From the NCBI GenBank assembly GCA_000149265.1, contig CH000082.1:250013-314012 (forward strand): a stretch of DNA of 64,000 nucleotides, written 5' to 3'. Source of the stretch: Ciona savignyi. Taxonomy: Eukaryota; Chordata; Ascidiacea; Phlebobranchia; Cionidae. Shown piece by piece: positions 56,415 to 64,000 of the stretch (position 1 is the stretch's first letter; each line of letters starts with the position of its first letter). The notes beneath the pieces were generated by a model that ran no database searches, was not told where the DNA came from, and saw only the letters and a program-made list of their open reading frames with translations. A program made the translations under genes and the position numbers.

Positions 56415-56775
56415 GGGTTTCAACCGTACATGTTTTAACTCGCACAAGTTTTAACTGACACCGATTTCAAGTAACACGAGTTTTAACCAACATGGACTTC
56501 AACTCAAATGAGTTTCAACTAAAAAATCTTTATCTCATATATGTTTTTTTAACTCACACGAGTTTTTCAACTCACATCGGCTGCAACTCATGCGAATTTT
56601 AACTGACACGGATTTTAACTTACATGGGTTTCAAATTACACGGGTTACAACTCGAACGAGTTTCCATTTACACGAGATTTACTCATACGAGTTTTAATTC
56701 ATACGAAATTCAACTGAAAGTTTTAACTGTCACTAGTATCAACACAAATGGCTTTCAACCAAGACGAGTTTACCG
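56415..56775. repeat. Degenerate minisatellite, ~16-bp unit
   Basis: About 22 diverged copies of AGTTTTAACTCACACG with frequent variants (GATTTCAAGTAACACG, GAGTTTCAACT). Unit length is mostly 16 with occasional insertions. It is non-coding in all frames. Confidence 0.75.
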
Positions 56776-56939
56776 CCACGATTTTCTTTAATAAGTTAAA
56801 AATAAAACTTGTGGCGGTTGGGTGCTTTGACCACGAGATAGATCACTGATCAAGTACAAACTTTTTATGTTGAACTAATCAGATCTATCGAAAAACTATT
56901 ACATGACTAATATCACGATCATGTTACTGTGAAATGCAA

Positions 56940-57126
56940 ATCGGTTCTCAGACAAATGCCTCGTTACATAGTCGGCATGGTTAATACGACTCGTCATCAA
57001 CAGTCATCACTGAACCCGAGTACATTTTGCGGAGGGGACGTACCATTATATCAGAACATTCTTCCGTTTGTGGTAATTTGTTAAAAAACTAGTCATTTTA
57101 AATTTAAGTATATTATGTATAGTCGG
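56940..57126 (-). repeat. Dispersed repeat C, inverted copy cut by the LTR element
   Basis: The complement matches 50,741-50,895, and its outer end matches 54,017-54,055 (CCGACTATA, then CTTAAATTTAAAATGACTA). The match runs right up to the first base of the LTR, so the BEL/Pao element inserted inside or at the edge of this older repeat. Confidence 0.75.
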
Positions 57127-57635
57127 TGTTACGTCACCACATGTTATTTCTATTATTAATTTCGGGTAGTAACTTTTGTTCTAAAATTGTCCCCTGTCGA
57201 AATTTCTTTTTAACATTTCTATGGTTTTGGGGGGAATTGCCTTCTCGTGTCGCAAAAGTAGTTATTCGATTTGTAGTTCTTTTTGTCTAAGTCTGCTGTG
57301 TGGATACAGCCTTAGAAAGTGTTGTCGCTACGGCCTAAGAACTATTTAGTTTTCAAATCTGACTGGGTCCAACATAGTTGGTAAGCATTGTGTTTCTTTT
57401 TTGTATTTGCCTATGTTCCGAATGTATATTGAAACTTATTATTTGTTTATAGCAACCGCTTCGCTTCGCCTCGCTTTGCTACTTCGATACTACATCGACC
57501 TTTAACATCAACAATAAAGATTTGTGACAATCTTGGCGTTAAGCAAGCGCGTTGCTCTGAGGACAAGTCCTGTCTCATAACCCCTGTTACGTCACTCCGG
57601 GTGACCAGTTAGGCCCGTCGAAGGGCGGCGTAACA
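57127..57635 (+). repeat. 5' LTR of the BEL/Pao element
   Basis: It starts TGTTACGTCACC, the same as the 3' LTR start at 63847, and ends GGCGTAACA, so the termini are inverted (TGTTACG/CGTAACA). Length is 509. A poly(A) signal AATAAA lies at 57513-57518. The right boundary is inferred from the terminal match, because the matching 3' LTR end is not visible. Confidence 0.85.
57513..57518 (+). terminator. AATAAA in the LTR
   Basis: A canonical hexamer late in the LTR, where the R region ends in such elements. In the 3' LTR copy it would end the retroelement transcript. Confidence 0.5.
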
Positions 57636-57744
57636 TCGTTGCAACTAACGGACGATCTTGTGATCGTTGCAACTTTCGGACGATCTAGTGAACGTTGCAA
57701 TCTTGCTACTTATTACCTACCCGTATACCTGTGTACTGTTCAAC

Positions 57745-59334
57745 ATGGATCCTGTTGAACTACTGGCCCAATGCAAAGAAAAAATGCAGCATAGCTACTT
57801 GTCTGCTGAACAGTTGATGACGGACACCAAAAATGTTGATGCTGTGAAAAAGCATCTGGCAAATGTCGAGGATGATTACATGGCACTACTGGAAGCCTAC
57901 GCATCGTGCAATGATAGCGAATCAAAAATAGAGGTGTCACGACATCTAGCTGATTCCAAGCGTGAGAAGTCGCAATTTGATGAACGAGTGAAGGAATGGG
58001 TCCAGCAATGTGATTCTCGACACCTGGACGAAAATCTAAATAGAGACGAGATCAAGAGTTCGTATTCGACTAGCTCTACAAGAAGCCTTCGAAGGGCAGC
58101 CCATGTGAAACTGGAGCTAGCACGATTAGCCAAGAGCCATGCACTACAGAAGCTAAGTGAAACTATGCAGCAAGCTGAGCTGGAAGCTGAACAAAAAAGA
58201 AAACAGGTGGACCGTGACCTTGAGATGGCCGAAGCCGAGGTTAAGGCCTGGGAGGATGACATGTCTGTTGTTGGGGAGCGACTTAATGAGCTCCCAATGT
58301 CGCCTACCCCTCGCCCTTTACGTATGCTTGAGACAACCCCAAAATTGCTCCAACAGCCACCTATAAATGTGTTAAAACCCAGCATACCCTATAATAAACA
58401 TGAAGCAAGTCTTCACACTGTGCCTGCTAGAACCTCAGCCGAATATCGTGTACTAGACTCGTATGTATGTCATTCACCGGATCCTAACATGCCACAAACT
58501 GTTGATCCAATTTCCTTATCACGTAACCTGGATCGCGATTCACGTGTTTTTCGCGAGCAGCGCGCGCAAAAAATTGAAAGGGATTCTGTTGATTCGCTTC
58601 CTAGTAATCACGGCTCTTACAGGGAACTGCCTGAGTATGTGAAAAGAAATTTACCCGCATATGAACATTTTCAACCAAAATTCGAACGGGAACCTCCGCG
58701 AGGCCAACTCGCCCGTTCACAGCCTGATGACGAATTCCTTCAACAACGTATTATGTTGCCGCAACCGGCAATCAAAAGGTTCAATGGAGACCCCTTGAAT
58801 TATTGGTGTTTTATCCGAGCAATAGAGTCGCATGTTCATAGTCGGACAAAATCTGAAGAGTCGCGACTTGTGTGTTTGCTGCAGTATTGCGAACCGTCTA
58901 TCGCAAACAAACTGGAAATCTACAGCAAGAACCGGGCCGATGGATATTCGAAGGCAAGACAAAGGCTGCATTATGAGTATGGTCAGCCGCATATTATTGC
59001 CAACGCATGTGAACAACGTTTGAAACGAAGCCCTGATGTCAAGCCGGGCAATCCTGAAAGTTTAATGGAGTTTTCAGATCTGATTGAGAAATGTAGAAGT
59101 TCTCTTGAAGACATTCAAGAATATGCCGGCTTGAACTCAATTAACACAATGAAAATCATAATTCGTAAACTTCCCTACCCACTACAGGAAAAGTGGGTGG
59201 ACCGATCCGTTGGATGTTCTGCACCAGACTGGTCGACAGGCCGGATTTCTGGACTTTGTTCAATTTGTCGCAGAAAAGGCACAAGTTTTCAATTCGCTCT
59301 ATGGAAGAGAAGCTGTGTATGGCGGACATCGTGA
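57745..59334 (+). pseudogene. BEL/Pao gag region (frame broken near 59,205)
   Basis: The chosen start is ATG 57745 (MDPVELLAQ). The N-terminal third is Glu/Lys-rich, probably coiled coil. A proline-containing linker is followed by a DUF1759-type segment (RFNGDPLNYWCFIRAIE, then KLPYPLQEKW). Near 59,205 the sense moves to the next frame, and the remaining codons to TGA 59332-59334 are out of register with the family. In intact elements of this group gag continues into pol as one frame, so this is a disabling change, not programmed shifting as far as I can see. Confidence 0.8.
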
Positions 59335-62300
59335 CAAACCCGCTGTTGGTGCACCCAGACGGAACACCAGAGCAGCTACATATAACACTGTAACTTCTGA
59401 TAAAGGTAAGCCAACTTCTCCTGCATTACCTGAAACACCTGTTTGTAGCCTTTGTGCAAAACAGCACTGGTTGTCAAACTGCCCAAAGTTTGACCACATG
59501 CCGCTTTTAAAGCGAAATGAATTTGTTCGAGCCAAGTCTATTTGTTTTAAGTGCTTGCAGTCCGGACACCACAGTCGAACTTGTTATAAACGTAGACCCT
59601 GCACTGCTAAGGACTGTAGAGGAAGACATCACCACACTATGCTACACGGTTCATTTACGATACACCATCCTCTTCCCCCGACTCGATCTAAATTCACCGC
59701 CACACCTACTTCGATGTCAATTGGAGGAGGTCATCCGAAGGAGAACGAGAACTGCAGAGTTTATTTGAATGTCGTACCTGTTAAAGTACAACATAACGAT
59801 GTTGTAGTGCACACCTATGCTTTTCTGGATCAAGGTTCGACATCTACTTTCTGTGAGCAGAGACTTATTGACAAACTGAAGATTGCTGGTACTAAACGGA
59901 GAGTACTCTTGCATACACTGACGGATCAAAGGATGGCTTACGAAGCCACGTCTGTCAGCCTCACCATCTCACCTTTACATGGTGGAGAGGAGATAAAGTT
60001 GCCTAAGGTGTTGTCAATCAATGAAATTCCAGTTCAGCCGAATACTGTTCCTGACGCGGAGAACCTGACAAATTTTCCGCATTTGCAAGGATTGGATTTT
60101 CCCCATGTGAAAGATGGCTCTGTTACCATTCTTATTGGTGCTGATGTTCCTGGAGCCTTTCGTGTTCAAAGTGTACGCTGTGGTTCGGGAGAAGGTCCAG
60201 ATGCTGTTAAAACACCGTTAGGATGGTCACTGTTTGGCCCGTCACTTACATCCTCTGCTATGAAAAATTCAAGAGCGTGTTACACCAAGGTTGCGCGTGT
60301 TCTATTTCAGAAAGAGATCGATTGCTTGTGGAAAACCGACTTTGGTGATGGAACCTCTGTTTTTGACATACCCACTTCGCGTGAGGACCGCATCGCCTAT
60401 GATCTGATGACGACATCGGTAAAGCAGGTCAAGGGTCATTTCCAACTGCCCTTGCCATGGCGACCCAGACTGCCACGTCTCCCAGATACTCGTTTGATGG
60501 CGGAGAAACGCCTTGCCAGTTTGAAGAAACGTTTATTGAGCAATGATCTACTGTGCGAGAAATACGTTGACATCGTGCAGACCTACATCTTAAAGGACTA
60601 CGCTGAGCAAGTACCGAACGAAGAAGTGGTAACTGAAAACCAAACCTGGTACCTCCCTCACCATCCTGTTCTTAACCCACGGAAGCCTGACAAGCTCCGC
60701 ATTGTGTTCGACTGTGCAGCCAGAAGCAAGAACGTGTCATTGAACGACGTTCTTATGCAAGGGCCGGATCTAGTAAATAATTTGGTTGGCGTCTTGACTA
60801 GATTTCGTACGGAGCCCATTGCTTTGATAGCAGATGTGGAGGCGATGTTCCACCAGGTTAAAGTGGAGCCACAGGATCGTGACGCCTTGAGGTTTCTGTG
60901 GTGGCCAGGAGGGAATCTACATTCTGTACCTGTTCCGCATCGCATAAAGGTTCATTTGTTTGGTGCAACGTCTTCCCCGAGTTGCGCTGCCTTCTGTCTG
61001 AAACAGGCTGCCCACGTATACGGAAATGAGTATGATCCACGGGTAGTGGAAATCGTAAAGAGGAATTTTTACGTTGATGATTGTTTATCGTCTGTCCGAG
61101 ACGCTAATGACGGCATTGAGATTGTGACACAACTGAGAAGCTTGCTGGCGAAAGGAGGATTTCGACTTACCAAGTGGCTGACGAACGACGCAAGCGTTTT
61201 ACAATCCATCCCAGAGGAGGACCGAGCGAAATCCGTAAAGACCCGCCAAATTGATGACGACATCAATGAACGAGTGCTTGAAGTTCACTGGAGTGCGACA
61301 ACCGACGAATTCGGATTTAATGTTGATCTTATGAAGAAGCCTCTCACTCGACGGGGTATTCTATCTGCAGTTAGTTCGCTGTACGACCCGCTCGGATTCG
61401 TGGCTCCTGTGATACTTGAAGCTAAACTGCTACTGCAATGCTTGTGCAGGCAGGAACTGAAATGGGACGATGAAATCTCTGAAGTAGAAGCTGACCGCTG
61501 GAGAGCCTGGCTTTCATGTCTTCCACAATTGCACGACGTCCACATTTCTCGCTGTTTTAAACCTAAGGAATTTGGGAAAAAATTGACATATGAAATGCAT
61601 CATTTCGCGGATGCGTCGAAGATAGCCTATGGAGCTGTGTCATATCTGCGTATTACCGATGAAGATAATCGAGTTCACTGTTCATTCTTAATCGGAAAGT
61701 CTCGTCTCGCACCATTGAGCACTAAGACAATCCCTTGATTGGAACTTACCGCAGCTGTATTGGCGGTGAAACTTGATCGACTGTTGAGAAAGGAGCTTGA
61801 CCTTTTAATTACAAGCTCTACATTCTGGAGTGACTCCACTGCTGTTCTGCAGATGATCTACAACGCTAGAAAACGTTTTCCTGTTTTCGTCGCCAACCGA
61901 CTTGCTGAAATTGAGCGATTGAGTGATGCATCCCGATGGAAATATGTACCTACGGATCTAAATCCTGCTGACGAGGCGTCTCGCGGTTTGACTGCAGACG
62001 AAATAACGACATGTGGTCGTTGGCTGAGAGGGCCCGATTTCTTGTGGAAGCCCACCGACTTCTGGCCAAACCAGAGTGTACAAATGACCGAACTACCGAA
62101 AGAATTCCTGCCTCTAAAAGAAAATCTTGCTGTGACACACTCAACTGTTGCATACGTTAAGGAAGAGAATGCAACCGACCGCTTAATCGAGAAGTACTCT
62201 ACTTTACTTCGACTCAAGAAAGCGACTGCCTGGTTCCTGAGATTCAAGACATACCTGCGTTCGCAGGTGAGGACGTCTTCTTCACCGCCTGTTTTGCTTA

Positions 62301-63697
62301 CCAGTCTCTCTGTTGAAGAGCTGAAGAATGCCGAGTTGGCATTGGTTATGTATGTGCAAGGAAAGCACTTTGTTACAGTTATCGACGCGTTAAAACGCCA
62401 AGGAAGAAACCAACTGAAAAAGAGCGACTGCATGCGCTCTATGTACAACATATTGAGGGTTGGTGGACGTCTGGCGAATGCGCTAATTGGATATGACGCA
62501 AAGCATCCAGTGATTCTGCCACATGCTTCGCATCTTACAGACTTGGAAATAGATCACCACCATTCGATGGTAGGCCACTCTGGTATGGGACATACATGGT
62601 CATCACTTCGACAAGAATACTGGGTCATCAAAGGTGGAGTTGCTGTTCGCCGCGTACTTGGGAAATGTCTGTTCTGTCGGCGAAGGAACGCGAAACCTGG
62701 AAAGCAGTTGATGGCTGATCTGCCGCAAGCTCGCTTGGGATATAATGAGCCACCCTTTTCCCATGTTGGAGTGGACTACGTTGGACCGCTGCTCGTTAAG
62801 GAAGGACGCAGCGAGGTAAAACGTTACGGGTGTTTGTTCACCTGTCTCACGATCCGTGCCATCCATATTGAGATGGCACATTGTTTATCTACAGATTCCT
62901 TTATCGCTTCCCTTCGTCGCTTCATAGGGCGCCGAGGACCACCACGTTGTATATACAGCGACAACGGCACCAACTTTGTGGGCGCTGAGCGAATTCTACG
63001 AGAATCCCTCCAAGCTTGGAATCAACAACAAGTGAATGAGTTTCTACGCCAAAAGGGCGTAATATGGACCTTCAATCCTCCCTCTGCGAGTCACATGGGT
63101 GGCGCATGGGAGCGCATGATTCGATCAGTCCCTCGAATACTGACCACATTGACAAACGCACAACTTGTGACCGGTGAAGCACTGGGGACCTTCCTTGTAG
63201 AGGTTGAGTCAATACTCAACTCCCGACCGCTAATTCCTGTTACATTTGACCACAGAGATGATGAGCCGCTAACTCCTAACCACCTTTTACTAATGAGAGG
63301 TGCGCCAAACCTCCCGATCACCTCTACTGACAAAACAGATTGTTACCGCACGCACCGCTGGCGTCAGGTGCAGTACCTGACCAATGAGTTCTGGAAACGT
63401 TGGGTGCGAGATTACCTGCCTATAATTGCAACACGCACTAAATGGCATCGGATCGAAAGAAATCTGCAACAAAATGACATTGTCCTGCTTGTGGACGAAA
63501 CTCAGTGTCGTTCCAAGTGGCTTATTGGCCGGATTGTTGACACTTTACCCGATAAATCGGGAATCGTTCGTACCGTTTACGTACGGACCAGCATCGGTGT
63601 GTTTAAACGACCGATTACGAAACTGTGCCTCATCGTCGACGAAGATGAGAGAGCGGATGATAGATGTACGAATGATGAGAATGAGAACGTACGGTGA
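59210..63697 (+). pseudogene. BEL/Pao pol: protease, RT, RNase H, integrase, with an in-frame stop
   Basis: From about 59,210 the frame has two zinc knuckles (CSLCAKQHWLSNC and CFKCLQSGHHSRTC), the aspartic protease motif FLDQGST, RT motifs ADVEAMFHQV and FYVDDCLSS, then RNase H (HFADAS). TGA at 61736-61738 stops the frame in RNase H; the same frame resumes at 61,739 with RNase H remainder (WSDSTAV) and integrase: HHCC (HSMVGHSG, CLFCRRRN) and the DDE core (GVDYVGPL, YSDNGTNFVG, GGAWERMI). It ends at TGA 63695-63697. Only one stop lies in about 4.5 kb, in line with a young, recently inactivated copy. In trans supply by other copies could still mobilise it. Confidence 0.92.
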
Positions 63698-63838
63698 TCG
63701 GGTGCAGCAGATGATCGTGCAAGTCACCGAACTGAACATTTATTGCACATTGATTTACGCTACTATACGCGAATCTCACGCGTGATCGAACATGTGTTGC
63801 GTTATTTGAAAAAAATGTGTCACCGGGTTCCCATTTTT

Positions 63839-63846
63839 GGGGGGAG
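63839..63846 (+). promoter_or_regulatory. Polypurine tract
   Basis: GGGGGGAG lies immediately before the 3' LTR start. This is the standard primer site for plus-strand DNA synthesis in LTR elements. Confidence 0.75.
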
Positions 63847-64000
63847 TGTTACGTCACCACATGTTATTTCTATTATTAATTTCGGGTAGTAACTTTTGTT
63901 CTAAAATTGTCCCCTGTCGAAATTTCTTTTTAACATTTCTATGGTTTTGGGGGGAATTACCTTCTCGTGTCGCAAAAGTAGTTATTCGATTTGTAGTTCT
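63847..64000 (+). repeat. 3' LTR of the BEL/Pao element, first 154 bases
   Basis: It is collinear with 57127-57280 and differs only at 63959. It is cut by the window end; about 355 more bases are expected. Confidence 0.95.

Larger units (their letters stand above)
56030..57126. other. Intergenic stretch: minisatellite and repeat C
   Basis: No gene is supported. It contains the 16-bp minisatellite (56,415-56,775) and the inverted copy of repeat C (56,940-57,126), which ends exactly at the BEL/Pao LTR. Confidence 0.6.
57127..64000 (+). mobile_element. BEL/Pao LTR retrotransposon, right end beyond window
   Basis: Order: 5' LTR (57127-57635), leader with short repeats, gag, protease, YVDD reverse transcriptase, RNase H, DDE integrase, polypurine tract GGGGGGAG (63839-63846), then the first 154 bases of the 3' LTR. 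The visible parts of the two LTRs differ at one position (57239 G, 63959 A), so the insertion is recent. Projected length is about 7.2 kb. Coding is broken by a frame change near 59,205 and a stop at 61736-61738. Domain order PR-RT-RH-IN, the DUF1759-like gag and the integrase style place it in BEL/Pao. The target duplication cannot be checked because the right flank is outside. Confidence 0.95.

Noticed and set aside
57897..58385. Minus-strand 162-codon serine-rich frame
   Set aside because: Antisense shadow of the charged gag coiled-coil region.

Overview
This is animal nuclear DNA: about 35-40 % GC by eye, GT-AG introns mostly of 200-400 bases, intron-split genes and dense transposon debris. 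A chordate-type fibrillar collagen with compact introns, a potassium-selective cyclic-nucleotide-gated (CNG) channel in repeats, and many short tRNA-like repeats suggest a tunicate, most likely Ciona. The species is my inference; no database was searched.

Layout. (1) About 400-21,040, minus strand: a CNG-type potassium channel. One six-helix/CNBD unit (exons 21,040 down to 6,703) is followed in phase by a second unit (5,910 down to 412), whose pore exon ends the visible part. This fits the CNGK family, in which several channel repeats lie in one polypeptide; further repeats would lie beyond the left edge. Its introns hold a near-full-length L1/Tx1-like LINE (12,060-17,440), hAT-like and piggyBac-like non-autonomous elements, and SINEs. 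(2) 21,041-23,771: intergenic gap between two divergent genes. (3) 23,772-47,285, plus strand: a complete fibrillar procollagen gene of about 53 coding exons (signal peptide, VWC, minor helix, ~1,011-1,014-residue triple helix, COLFI C-propeptide), with a poly(A) signal at 48,359. (4) 49,321-56,014, plus strand: a sphingolipid delta-4 desaturase (DEGS1-like) of nine exons, its introns packed with a second tRNA-like short repeat. (5) 56,415-56,775: a degenerate 16-bp minisatellite. (6) 57,127 to the window end: a young BEL/Pao LTR retrotransposon with a 509-bp 5' LTR, broken gag-pol, and the start of the 3' LTR.

The three host genes are functionally unrelated: ion signalling, extracellular matrix and ceramide synthesis. 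The points most worth checking are the linked channel repeats with a degenerate first ligand site; the collagen exon pattern and its conserved cross-link spacing; a possible 2-nt micro-exon or recursive splice site; a helix intron that breaks the phase rule; and the tRNA-like repeat cluster in the desaturase gene.
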